A DNA stretch of 42,459 bases from Candidatus Aminicenantota bacterium. GTDB lineage: Bacteria; Acidobacteriota; Aminicenantia; Aminicenantales; Aminicenantaceae. This document shows positions 9,160-16,979 of this stretch, in pieces (position 1 is the stretch's first letter; each line of letters starts with the position of its first letter). The translations under genes were made by a program, and so were the position numbers. The stretch covers positions 1-42,459 of the forward strand of contig JAUWNW010000009.1 of assembly GCA_030612445.1 (NCBI GenBank), in the 5' to 3' direction. The notes below the pieces were generated by a model, which was given only the letters and a program-made list of their open reading frames with translations, was not told the DNA's origin and made no database searches.

Positions 9160-10101
9160 ATGTTTTTAAAAGGTCAGAAAGTAGGAAAGTACAAGATAAT
9201 TCGTCCTCTTGGAAGTGGCGGATTCGGGGCTGTATTCCTGGCTAAAAATACATGGTTGAATACCAAGGTTGCCATCAAAGTACCTCATAAACAATCTACA
9301 GAGCTTTTTAAACTACTGAAAGAGCCTAGGCTTCAAGCTGCTTTAAATCATCCGAATATAGTTAGGATGATAGCAGCGGAAAAGGAAGGTAATATCTTTT
9401 TTATGGTTATGGAGTATATCAAAGGGAAAACGCTGGAAACAATCCTGAATACGGAGAAGATCATTGTATGTGATAAAGCCATTGATATCATTAGTCAGAT
9501 TGCTGATGCAACTGAACATGCTCACTCTAATAAAATAGTACATAGAGATTTACGCCCCTCTAATATCATATTCTCAGAAGATGACGGGAAAATTAAGATA
9601 ACTGATTTCGGCACATCAGTTTGGCTTAATAATGTTCCTTATGCTTCTACTAGAATCGGTTCTCCTCCATATATGGCTCCCGAACAATTCTTAGGAAAAG
9701 CTTCCTTTAGGTCGGATATTTACTCTATAGGCTGTATATTTTATGAAGTGCTTATCGGTAGGCCGCCGATTGTTGATGCTGACCCTTTTAAAATATTAGA
9801 AAAAGCAAAATTAGGAAAGATCACTCCTCCTCGTTTAAAAAACCCTAGGATTCCCAGGGAAGTAAATAATATTATTATGAAATGTTTGTCTAATGAAATT
9901 GAGGATAGATACCAAAGCCCGGCTGAATTATTAAAATACCTGGCAATATATAGAGGAAAAGATACTCAAAAAGATGAGATCACTGATATTAGAGGAAGGA
10001 TTAAAGCTCGTGATTTACGAAAAGCTGAATTATGCTCTAACTGCCGGCGTCCTTTACCGTATAAATCAACAAGATGCCCTTACTGCGGGGAGAAAACATA
10101 A
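9160..10101 (+). CDS. Ser/Thr protein kinase with C-terminal zinc ribbon
   Basis: This 313-residue Hanks-type kinase has a glycine loop LGSGGFGAVF, the ATP lysine K40 in VAIKVP, catalytic loop HRDLRPSN (H128, D130) and DFG at D149. The catalytic-loop lysine of HRDLKPxN is replaced by Arg (R132). There is no transmembrane segment or sensor domain; instead the C-terminus (about 290-313) carries two CxxC pairs, CSNC and CPYC, a short zinc ribbon. ATG 9160 begins 1 bp after rsmE, with no strong ribosome site, so it is probably expressed by coupling within the chaperone operon. Substrates are unknown. Activity is likely but the Lys-to-Arg change should be noted. Confidence 0.88.
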   Translation: MFLKGQKVGKYKIIRPLGSGGFGAVFLAKNTWLNTKVAIKVPHKQSTELFKLLKEPRLQAALNHPNIVRMIAAEKEGNIFFMVMEYIKGKTLETILNTEKIIVCDKAIDIISQIADATEHAHSNKIVHRDLRPSNIIFSEDDGKIKITDFGTSVWLNNVPYASTRIGSPPYMAPEQFLGKASFRSDIYSIGCIFYEVLIGRPPIVDADPFKILEKAKLGKITPPRLKNPRIPREVNNIIMKCLSNEIEDRYQSPAELLKYLAIYRGKDTQKDEITDIRGRIKARDLRKAELCSNCRRPLPYKSTRCPYCGEKT

Positions 10102-10143
10102 AATAGAAAATAGGGAAAGGCGGGATAACCTGAATTATTCACG
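10100..10143 (+). repeat. AT-rich short repeat plus element-B terminal motif
   Basis: The gap before pilT holds AAAATAGAAAATAGGGAAAG, one of four similar AT-rich stretches in this window (also near 14681, 16831 and 32171). It is followed by CCTGAATTATTCACG at 10129-10143, which matches the left terminus of element B (CCTGGATTATTCACG). No body or right end of element B is present, so this is a solo terminus or remnant. Confidence 0.5.
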
Positions 10144-10156
10144 GTAAATATAAAAG

Positions 10157-10185
10157 TTGAAAGATGGGATATTAAAGTCTAAAAT
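10157..10185 (+). promoter_or_regulatory. Promoter of pilT-alaS
   Basis: TTGAAA (10157-10162) and TAAAAT (10180-10185, 5 of 6) are spaced by 17 bp. Transcription would start near 10192, about 25 nt before the pilT start codon, leaving a short leader with a good ribosome site (AAGGAGAG, 10200-10207). Confidence 0.6.
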
Positions 10186-10216
10186 AATAGAAACGTTGTA
10201 AGGAGAGAGGTGAGAT

Positions 10217-11380
10217 ATGCAAATTAATGACCTATTAAAGGCAGCTATCGAAAGTGAAGCATCCGATCTGCATTTAAAAGCGGGGAATTTCCCTGTTGTT
10301 CGTATTTTTGGAAAACTTAATAATTTAAAAGGCTTCCAACGTCTTTCAATTCAGGACACAATGGAATTAGCAAGCCAAATAACCAACGACAATCAAAAAA
10401 AAGATTTGGGAAAAGAATTAGATATTGATTTGGCTTATAGTCTGACAGGATTTGGTAGATTCAGAGGAAGTATTTATCAACAAAGAAATAGTCTTGCTAT
10501 TGTGCTGCGGATTATCCCGTTAGAAGTAATGTCGATTTCAGACTTGTTGCTTCCTGATACTATTGCATCTATTGCAGATGAACAGAGAGGCCTGATAATG
10601 GTAACTGGAACAACTGGTTCAGGAAAGACTACAACCCTGGCTGCGATGATCGATCATATCAATGCGCGGAGATCAGAGAATATTATTACTATTGAAGATC
10701 CCATAGAGTATCTCCACACGGATAAAAAGAGTATGATCAGCCAACGGGAAGTCGGAGTAGATGTCATTTCATTTTCCCGGGGACTGAGAGCTTCTTTGCG
10801 CGAGGATCCTGATATTATTCTTGTGGGAGAGATGCGTGACCTGGCTACGATTGAAACTGCTCTTATGGCTGCAGAGACTGGACATTTAGTCCTAAGCACC
10901 CTCCATACTACAGATGCGCCTGAGACAATAAATAGGATTATTTCCATTTTCGCACCCCATCATCAGCGGCAAATACGGTTGCAGCTTTCAAGTATTATTA
11001 AAGCTGTAATCTCCATGCGGCTTATTCCAAAAAAAGACGGATCAGGTCGGGTACCTGCAGTGGAGGTAATGATAAATACGCCTTATATTGCAGAGTGTAT
11101 TCGTGATCGCGAAAAAACAGTTTTAATAAGAGACGCCATTGCCTCTGGATTATCTCAATATAAAATGCAGACATTTGACCAATCTATTTACCACCTTTAC
11201 AAAGAGGGATATATCTCTTACGAACAGGGAATGCGCTATTCTTCCAGTCCGGATAATTTTAAATTAAGAGTTATGGGAATTCAGTCTACTTTAGATGTTG
11301 CCAGGGAAGATATGGAAAAGGAAATGGGGAAAATTGAGCGGAAAAAAAATAATGAAGAAGATGATGAAGGAGGGCTTTGA
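10217..11380 (+). CDS. pilT: Type IV pilus retraction ATPase PilT
   Basis: This 387-residue PilT/GspE-family ATPase has Walker A GTTGSGKTTT (~130-139), the Asp box IEDPIEYLH, Walker B ILVGEMRDLATIETAL and the His box TGHLVLSTLHTTDAPETINRII. Length and the C-terminal region fit PilT rather than the larger PilB. It powers depolymerisation of type IV pili at the inner membrane. The C-terminus ends in a charged Glu/Asp/Lys tail of about 25 residues not needed by the family. No other pilus gene is in the window. AlaS follows after 7 bp. Confidence 0.93.
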   Translation: MQINDLLKAAIESEASDLHLKAGNFPVVRIFGKLNNLKGFQRLSIQDTMELASQITNDNQKKDLGKELDIDLAYSLTGFGRFRGSIYQQRNSLAIVLRIIPLEVMSISDLLLPDTIASIADEQRGLIMVTGTTGSGKTTTLAAMIDHINARRSENIITIEDPIEYLHTDKKSMISQREVGVDVISFSRGLRASLREDPDIILVGEMRDLATIETALMAAETGHLVLSTLHTTDAPETINRIISIFAPHHQRQIRLQLSSIIKAVISMRLIPKKDGSGRVPAVEVMINTPYIAECIRDREKTVLIRDAIASGLSQYKMQTFDQSIYHLYKEGYISYEQGMRYSSSPDNFKLRVMGIQSTLDVAREDMEKEMGKIERKKNNEEDDEGGL

Positions 11381-11387
11381 TTCATAA

Positions 11388-14027
11388 ATGAAAGTTCAGG
11401 AAATCAGAGCTGCATTTTTAGACTTTTTCAAAGGAAAAGGTCATAAGATTGTAAAAAGTTCACCTTTGATCCCCCAGGGTGACCCTTCTCTACTTTTTAC
11501 AAATGCAGGTATGAACCAGTTTAAAAATATTTTTCTGGGCCTGGAAAAAACGGGCTATAAGAGAGCTGCTTCCATACAGAAATGTATGCGAGTCAGCGGA
11601 AAACATAACGACTTTGAGGAAGTTGGGCGTTCAAGTAAACATCATACTTTTTTTGAGATGCTGGGAAATTTTTCCTTTGGCGATTATTTCAAAAAAAAAT
11701 GTATTGAATATTCCTGGGAAATAATTCTGGATGTATATAAAATAAGCAGTAAAAAACTATATATTACCGTCTATAAGGAAGATGATGAGGCCTTTGATAT
11801 CTGGAACAAAGATATAGGGATCAAAGAGGACAGGATATTTCGCTTTGGAAAAGAAGAAAATTATTGGAGCATGGGAAACACAGGCCCTTGCGGGCCATGT
11901 TCTGAGATTCACTATGAACTTGATCCAGAATATGAAAAAGGAGATCCGAAGAAGTTAATAGAAAGTGGTAGCGATCGTTTTATAGAGTTGTGGAACCTTG
12001 TGTTTATGCAGTTTAACAGAGATGAAAATGGAAAACTCCATTCACTTCCAGCTCCTTCAGTTGATACCGGAATGGGGCTTGAACGAATGGTAACGGTTCT
12101 GCAAAAGAAAAAAAGTAATTATGATACTGAACTTTTTATGCCTATTATTAATGCGGTATGCGATTTATGCGATTACGAGTATCCTTCTTTAAAAGAAAAC
12201 GATATCCAGATAAGAATCATATCAGATCATCTAAGAGCCATCTCTTTTTTGATAGGAGATGGGATTATGCCGGCGAATGAGGGGCGTGGATATGTTTTGC
12301 GCAGATTGATTCGGAGGGCATTTCGAGCCGGCAATAGATTAGGATTAAACGAACCTTTTCTCTTTAAGCTTACGGGATGTGTAATTGATGTTATGAAAGC
12401 TAGTTATCCTGAGATGATATCTTCAGCTTCCTATATCTCAACAGTGTGCCAAGCTGAAGAAAAAAGATTTTATGCTACTTTGTCTGCTGGACTTAAAACG
12501 CTCCAACTGTACATATCTGAGGCAAAAAAGGAAAAGGAGAAAATTATCTCAGGAGAAAGATTGTTTAAGCTTTATGACACACATGGTTTTCCTCTTGAGC
12601 TGTCAAAAGAACTTGTAGAAGAAGAAAAACTTTCTATAGATGAATCGAGCTTTTATAACGAAATGGAAAAGCAGAGAACGAGAGCAAGACAAGCATGGAA
12701 TGGGGGTGCTAAACACAGTGACATTGAAGCTTATAAAAAGATAAACAACCTTAATAATCGATTTTTAGGATATAAGACTGACATCGTCATCGATGCTGAA
12801 ATACAAGCTTTGCTGAAGAATGGGGCTAAGGTCGAAAGATTAAAAAAGGGAGATAAGGGAGAGGTTTTTCTTAATGAAACCCCTTTTTATGCAGAGGCTG
12901 GAGGACAGGTAGGGGATAAAGGGATTTTAAAAAACGCTCATTTTTCTGCATTGGTTGAAAAAGTATTTTCTCCGATCCCAGATATAATCTCGCATAGAGT
13001 AAAAGTTATTTCAGGGGATATTAGAATCGGTGAATCAGTAGAAGCTGCGATTGATAAAGGCAGGAGAAGATCCTTAAGCAAAAATCATAGCGCAACCCAT
13101 CTCCTTCATTCCTCACTCCGGCAGATCCTGGGTGACCATGTAAAACAAGCGGGCTCTTTGGTGTCACCTTTCCGGCTTAGATTTGATTTTACCCATTTTG
13201 ATTCTATAACCACTAAGGAGATAAAGGCAATAGAGTCACAGGTTAATAAGAAAATTCAGGAAAACATCCCGATAACAACCCGAGTTACCTCTTATGAACA
13301 GGCCATTAAAGAAGGTGCTGTAGCGATTTTTGAAGAAAAATATAAGGAAGAGGTCAGAGTCGTTACAATGAGCGATTTCAGTAAGGAACTGTGTGGTGGG
13401 TCTCACGTAGAAAATACAGGAAATATAGGTCTATTTAAAATTATTTCAGAAGGGAGTATAGCTGCGGGTATCCGGAGGATTGAAGCTCTAACAGGACAAA
13501 AAGCTGTGGAATATGTCCAGGAAAATGAGGATCTATTGCTTGAAATTCAACAATGCTTAAATTCTTCCCGCGATGAGATATTGTCCCAGCTGGATAAATT
13601 AAAATTTAGTATAAAAAACAAGGAAAAGGAGAACAAAACTTTACGTCAGAAAATCGCCCGAAAGAATATACAAAAAAAGGGAGAAGAAACCAGGAAAATT
13701 AAAAATATTTCAGTGTTTGCCAAAATAGTAGAAGGTCTTAACAGTTCTGAACTCAGGGAGATGGCTGATGAATTCAAGCAAAAAATCAAGTCAGGGATTG
13801 TTATCCTGGGGACAACTTCGGAAAATAAGGCTTCATTAGTCGTAGCAGTAACCAATGATCTTTTAAACAAGATAAAGGCAGATGAGATCATCCGGCGGTT
13901 AGCTCCTTTTATTGGAGGGGGAGGAGGAGGACGTTCTGATTTTGCCCAGGCCGGTGGGTCCCAGACTGAGGGTTTAAGCAGAGCTATTAAAATAAGCTCT
14001 TCCATAATTGAAAAAATGCTGGATTAA
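11388..14027 (+). CDS. alaS: Alanyl-tRNA synthetase
   Basis: This 879-residue class II synthetase begins with EIRAAFLDFFKGKGHKIV and SSPLIPQGDPSLLFTNAGM, typical of AlaS. It has the zinc/editing motifs NHSATHLLH and CGGSHVENTG, and a C-terminal DHHA1 domain with the glycine-rich GGGGGGRSDFAQAGG. The coiled-coil C-Ala linker is present at about 710-770. Length is standard. The best ribosome site, AAGGAGGG at 11367-11374, is 13 nt from ATG 11388, longer than usual, so translation may depend partly on coupling to pilT. Confidence 0.96.
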   Translation: MKVQEIRAAFLDFFKGKGHKIVKSSPLIPQGDPSLLFTNAGMNQFKNIFLGLEKTGYKRAASIQKCMRVSGKHNDFEEVGRSSKHHTFFEMLGNFSFGDYFKKKCIEYSWEIILDVYKISSKKLYITVYKEDDEAFDIWNKDIGIKEDRIFRFGKEENYWSMGNTGPCGPCSEIHYELDPEYEKGDPKKLIESGSDRFIELWNLVFMQFNRDENGKLHSLPAPSVDTGMGLERMVTVLQKKKSNYDTELFMPIINAVCDLCDYEYPSLKENDIQIRIISDHLRAISFLIGDGIMPANEGRGYVLRRLIRRAFRAGNRLGLNEPFLFKLTGCVIDVMKASYPEMISSASYISTVCQAEEKRFYATLSAGLKTLQLYISEAKKEKEKIISGERLFKLYDTHGFPLELSKELVEEEKLSIDESSFYNEMEKQRTRARQAWNGGAKHSDIEAYKKINNLNNRFLGYKTDIVIDAEIQALLKNGAKVERLKKGDKGEVFLNETPFYAEAGGQVGDKGILKNAHFSALVEKVFSPIPDIISHRVKVISGDIRIGESVEAAIDKGRRRSLSKNHSATHLLHSSLRQILGDHVKQAGSLVSPFRLRFDFTHFDSITTKEIKAIESQVNKKIQENIPITTRVTSYEQAIKEGAVAIFEEKYKEEVRVVTMSDFSKELCGGSHVENTGNIGLFKIISEGSIAAGIRRIEALTGQKAVEYVQENEDLLLEIQQCLNSSRDEILSQLDKLKFSIKNKEKENKTLRQKIARKNIQKKGEETRKIKNISVFAKIVEGLNSSELREMADEFKQKIKSGIVILGTTSENKASLVVAVTNDLLNKIKADEIIRRLAPFIGGGGGGRSDFAQAGGSQTEGLSRAIKISSSIIEKMLD

Positions 14028-14030
14028 AAT

Positions 14031-14056
14031 ATCACCCTTAGAGGTGATTGATTTTT
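14031..14056 (+). terminator. Rho-independent terminator after alaS
   Basis: ATCACC (14031-14036) pairs with GGTGAT (14043-14048) across a 6-nt loop, followed by TGATTTTTATT. It begins 3 bp after the alaS stop and would end the pilT-alaS message. Confidence 0.6.
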
Positions 14057-14106
14057 ATTAATATATCTGTCATCATTAATCTTAATTATTCAAAAGGTTG
14101 AGGAAT

Positions 14107-14676
14107 ATGAACAAAAAATCAATTATATTAATAATGGTTTATTTTGTTTGTAATTCTTTTTATCTGGAAGCGCAGCAGGCCTTATCCAACCCGAAATCGA
14201 AATATGACGGTATAATTAAAACAATGGCAAGGAGATACAATGTGCCTCCTGACCTGATTCACTCAATAATAAAGGCAGAATCAAATTACAATGTAAGGGC
14301 AGTTTCCCATAAAGGGGCAGTGGGGCTTATGCAGTTAATGCCGGAGACCGGGAAGCAGTATGGTGTAAAAGATCTCTATAACCCGGCTGAAAATATTGAA
14401 GGGGGGGTCAAATATTTAAAAGACCTGGTTAAACTGTATGAACGCAACACCAAACTTGTCCTTGCTGCTTATAATGCCGGACAGGAAGCTATTAAAAAGT
14501 ATAAGGGAATACCTCCCTATCCTGAGACTATTAATTATATAAAAACCATTCAAGCGTCTTACAATAAATCCCTAATTCGAAATTATACAAAAATATATAA
14601 ATATATTGATGAAAATGGCAGGACCGTTCTCACAAATGATTACAGCCTTTATAAAAGGTATATAAAGAAACAGTAA
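14107..14676 (+). CDS. Secreted lytic transglycosylase (SLT family)
   Basis: This ~189-residue protein has an N-terminal hydrophobic signal (residues 1-~22, ending LEAQQ). The SLT goose-lysozyme-like domain follows: catalytic Glu in IIKAESNYN, then SHKGAVGLMQLMPETGKQYGV and AAYNAGQEAI. The C-terminus YKYIDENGRTVLTNDYSLYK resembles the short DUF4124 wall-associated motif. It would cleave peptidoglycan to 1,6-anhydro products in the periplasm. ATG 14107 is preferred over an in-frame TTG at 14098 because GAGGA lies between them and the signal peptide begins cleanly at MNKK. Confidence 0.9.
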   Translation: MNKKSIILIMVYFVCNSFYLEAQQALSNPKSKYDGIIKTMARRYNVPPDLIHSIIKAESNYNVRAVSHKGAVGLMQLMPETGKQYGVKDLYNPAENIEGGVKYLKDLVKLYERNTKLVLAAYNAGQEAIKKYKGIPPYPETINYIKTIQASYNKSLIRNYTKIYKYIDENGRTVLTNDYSLYKRYIKKQ

Positions 14677-14680
14677 CTAG

Positions 14681-14784
14681 TTACCATTTACAATTTTCTA
14701 TTTTTCCTGGTGTTCCTGTTTTTCCTGTTCTTTCTGAATTTTCTGTATCTGCGGCAGCCTCGACTCGTGAATAATTCAAGCTGG
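14681..14784 (-). repeat. Intergenic repeat remnants, including an element-B left end
   Basis: The gap between two convergent genes holds three things. First, an AT-rich repeat read on the minus strand (14681-14708). Second, a pyrimidine run with four TTCCTG-like units (14701-14730). Third, 14751-14784, whose complement contains GAATTATTCACGAGTCGAGG followed by CTGCCGC; this matches the first ~30 bp of element B with two differences, then stops. It lies downstream of the minus-strand lipid kinase gene, so here the terminus is at a 3' end, not a leader. Confidence 0.6.
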
Positions 14785-14837
14785 AAAATAATAAAGAAAA
14801 AATGCGAACAGCAGAAGTCTTATGGTGTGGTTGACGC

Positions 14838-15788
14838 TTATAGATAAGCTTTTATGGGAAATATCTTAGGAACAATTTCAAATATTGCTGGTGCTGAGCA
14901 CAACTGCTCTCCGTCAACTTCAATAAGAGCATCTTCTCCTTCTATAGGTTCGACCTCGACCTTTTTACCGCGGATTAATGATATCTTGGCATGCTTTAGA
15001 TGAGATCCTGAATATAAACGCCAGGCATTTAAACAGAACTCAAACATAGTAATGCCTTTTATAAGCACTATGTCAAATAAGCCGTCGTTCAAACAGGCAT
15101 CAGGTGCGATTTTCATTCCCTTTCCGAATATCTTGCCATTAGCGATCGCTCCTACCATATACTCATCAGAAGGAAGTTCTTTGCCGTCTATTTTTAGTTT
15201 AAGCTTCTTATTTTTATAAGTTATAAAGGTCGATATTAAACATTGCAGATAGGAAGAAGTTTTTCTTTTCATCCGAGCGAGATTGACCCGCCGAACGACT
15301 TCGGCCCCTATTCCGAAATCAGCAATATTCAAAAAAAAACGCTCCTTGTTTTCACCTGAATGAGATTTAAATCTTACTCTGCCTGTGTCAATCAAATTAT
15401 TGGGAGCATTTTTTATTATTTCTAAAGCATTTTTTATTCCAGGAGGAATATTCAGACTCTTGCTCAAATCAGATCCTGTACCCGATGGTAATACTCCCAG
15501 AACAGTTTCAGGATTTATAATTTTTTGATTTTCAAAAAAACCATTTGCGATCTCATGCATGGTGCCGTCTCCACCTACGCCAACAATGAGTTCAGTTCCG
15601 TCTTTAATTGCTGCCCTGGAGATTTCAGTTGCATGAAGCGGTTTCTCAGTGAACTCATATTTGAATTCTGTAAGAAAAGCATGTAGAGATTCCTTGATGT
15701 TTTTCCATTTTTTTCCGGTACGGCCCTTATCGGATTCAGGATTTACTATTATCTGAATTTTCTGTCTTAATCGAGTTTTTAGGAACAT
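14838..15788 (-). CDS. Diacylglycerol/lipid kinase family protein (YegS/DgkB type)
   Basis: This 316-residue protein has the NAD-kinase-like fold of soluble lipid kinases: IIVNPESDKGRTGK at the N-terminus, nucleotide-binding GVGGDGTMHEIANG, LPSGTGSDLSKSL, and the C-terminal LFDIVLIKGITMFE plus VEVDGE-like region. It would phosphorylate diacylglycerol or a related lipid at the inner membrane; the true substrate is unknown. ATG 15788 is supported by AAGGAG 8 nt upstream, and this makes the gene overlap the end of the upstream membrane-protein gene by 53 bp. Confidence 0.87.
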   Translation of the reverse strand: MFLKTRLRQKIQIIVNPESDKGRTGKKWKNIKESLHAFLTEFKYEFTEKPLHATEISRAAIKDGTELIVGVGGDGTMHEIANGFFENQKIINPETVLGVLPSGTGSDLSKSLNIPPGIKNALEIIKNAPNNLIDTGRVRFKSHSGENKERFFLNIADFGIGAEVVRRVNLARMKRKTSSYLQCLISTFITYKNKKLKLKIDGKELPSDEYMVGAIANGKIFGKGMKIAPDACLNDGLFDIVLIKGITMFEFCLNAWRLYSGSHLKHAKISLIRGKKVEVEPIEGEDALIEVDGEQLCSAPAIFEIVPKIFPIKAYL

Positions 15789-16272
15789 CTATGACTCCTT
15801 GAGAAGACTTGATTGTTCTATTTTTAAATATGGATATACCGATGACCCCACCCAAAGCCCCTAGAGCAGAGAAAATGACAACACTTATTACTAGGCCCAG
15901 CAAGATCATATAAAGAGGAGCCTGAAAAGAATTATTCATCCAGGATTCAAATCCGGCAGGCATCTCATCCATATATTCAGAAAGTTCTACTAGCAAATTT
16001 TTAAAGAGTTTATTTTCTAAGGGAGCTAAGGGGATACTGATTAGGAATTCGACTACAGCAGCAATTATTCCTGAAAAAACTCCTACTATAGCTCCATCTC
16101 CGGGACTGAGGGCTACAAAAGAATCCTTAGCCAGGAAATAAACGGCAATAATTCCTCCTCCTATTATCCACAGACAGCAGAGGCAGCTTACCAGGGGAAT
16201 ACCAGCTAATAATCCAGCAATCCCACCCCCGATAAGAGCCGGTATAAACATTCCAGGTCTTTGTTCATTCAT
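15736..16272 (-). CDS. Small integral membrane protein, unknown function
   Basis: This 178-residue protein is not recognised. It has about four hydrophobic segments: ~9-30 with the Cys-rich stretch SCLCCLW, ~31-50, ~60-80 and ~118-145. A polar, probably cytoplasmic C-terminal tail of about 35 residues follows. GGAGAAG lies just before ATG 16272. It sits 30 bp after the DUF2085 gene and overlaps the lipid kinase by 53 bp, so the three form one operon. A role in membrane lipid handling could be guessed from the kinase, but nothing in the sequence proves it. Confidence 0.7.
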   Translation of the reverse strand: MNEQRPGMFIPALIGGGIAGLLAGIPLVSCLCCLWIIGGGIIAVYFLAKDSFVALSPGDGAIVGVFSGIIAAVVEFLISIPLAPLENKLFKNLLVELSEYMDEMPAGFESWMNNSFQAPLYMILLGLVISVVIFSALGALGGVIGISIFKNRTIKSSQGVIDVPKNSIKTENSDNSKS

Positions 16273-16302
16273 TACTGCTTCTCCATCATATTTTTTTATA
16301 TT

Positions 16303-16815
16303 CTATTGCTTTTTGTTATGAAAATTCAAGTTTAAAAAAAAATCCGCTATTCCGGTTATAAAGTAAAAAGGCAATACGATACCCCAGATGAAGCCTAATA
16401 TAAGTCTTAGCCATCCAGCTGTGTTCCAGAGGAAAAAGAAATTTCCCAGTGTATCAATGCCGATAGGAACTGTAGCTAAAAAAAATGTTTTGTGCTTTGG
16501 TAGAGACAGGATACCAAAACCTCTTATAAGCGGATAATAAACAGTCCCTGCTAAAAACCCGATATATATACCAAGGCACCGGGAACACACTGCCATTTGA
16601 TTTCCAAAAATATAGAAGCAGCGTGATTCTGCCTGGTGACATATTTTTGAAAATGAATAATAGATTATTTTATTAATCGGGGAAGATAGGCTTTTTAAAT
16701 ATGGAGCTAAAAAAATTGCCGCGATCCAAAAGACAATACCTAAAAGGGTAAAGATATAGATAATTTTTACTTTATTTTTAAAGGTCCAAAAAGAGTCTCT
16801 GATTTCATATGACAT
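16303..16815 (-). CDS. DUF2085 membrane protein
   Basis: This 170-residue protein carries the DUF2085 signature: CHQAESRCFYIFGNQMAVCSRCLGIYIGF, with Cys and His spaced as in the family. It has about four transmembrane segments (~18-40, ~70-95, ~105-125, ~135-160). The conserved Cys/His cluster suggests metal binding at the membrane, but no function is established for the family. It is the first gene of a minus-strand operon and lacks a strong ribosome site. Confidence 0.85.
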   Translation of the reverse strand: MSYEIRDSFWTFKNKVKIIYIFTLLGIVFWIAAIFLAPYLKSLSSPINKIIYYSFSKICHQAESRCFYIFGNQMAVCSRCLGIYIGFLAGTVYYPLIRGFGILSLPKHKTFFLATVPIGIDTLGNFFFLWNTAGWLRLILGFIWGIVLPFYFITGIADFFLNLNFHNKKQ

Positions 16816-16830
16816 TTAACCACTAACTGT

Positions 16831-16871
16831 AAAGGGAAAATAGAAAATTGTAAATAGGGAATAGAAAATGG
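16831..16871 (+). repeat. AT-rich intergenic repeat
   Basis: The purine-rich stretch AAAATAGAAAATTGTAAATA (within 16836-16855) followed by a second partial unit matches intergenic stretches near 10100, 14681 (other strand) and 32171. It lies between the divergent DUF2085 and TPR-protein genes, just upstream of the latter's promoter. Confidence 0.4.
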
Positions 16872-16911
16872 AGAAACATACATATTAATATTATCTGGAT
16901 TCCAAAAATAT

Positions 16912-16941
16912 TTGACATTCGATTACTCAAGATGTTAGATT
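16912..16941 (+). promoter_or_regulatory. Probable promoter of the trypsin-fold/TPR gene
   Basis: A perfect -35 TTGACA at 16912-16917 is followed 18 bp later by TAGATT (16936-16941, 4 of 6). The predicted start is about 30 nt before ATG 16980, which has TGGAGG at 16970-16975. Confidence 0.45.
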
Positions 16942-16979
16942 TAACTTTAGGAAATTGTTAACTATATCTGGAGGTTACA

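Noticed and set aside
13646-14005. 119-residue minus-strand frame opposite alaS and similar long antisense frames
   Set aside because: They mirror strongly conserved genes on the other strand and show no ribosome sites or family features.
14701-14746. TTCCTG-rich tract as a CRISPR array or designed tandem repeat
   Set aside because: Units are short, irregular and without spacers; it is low-complexity sequence.
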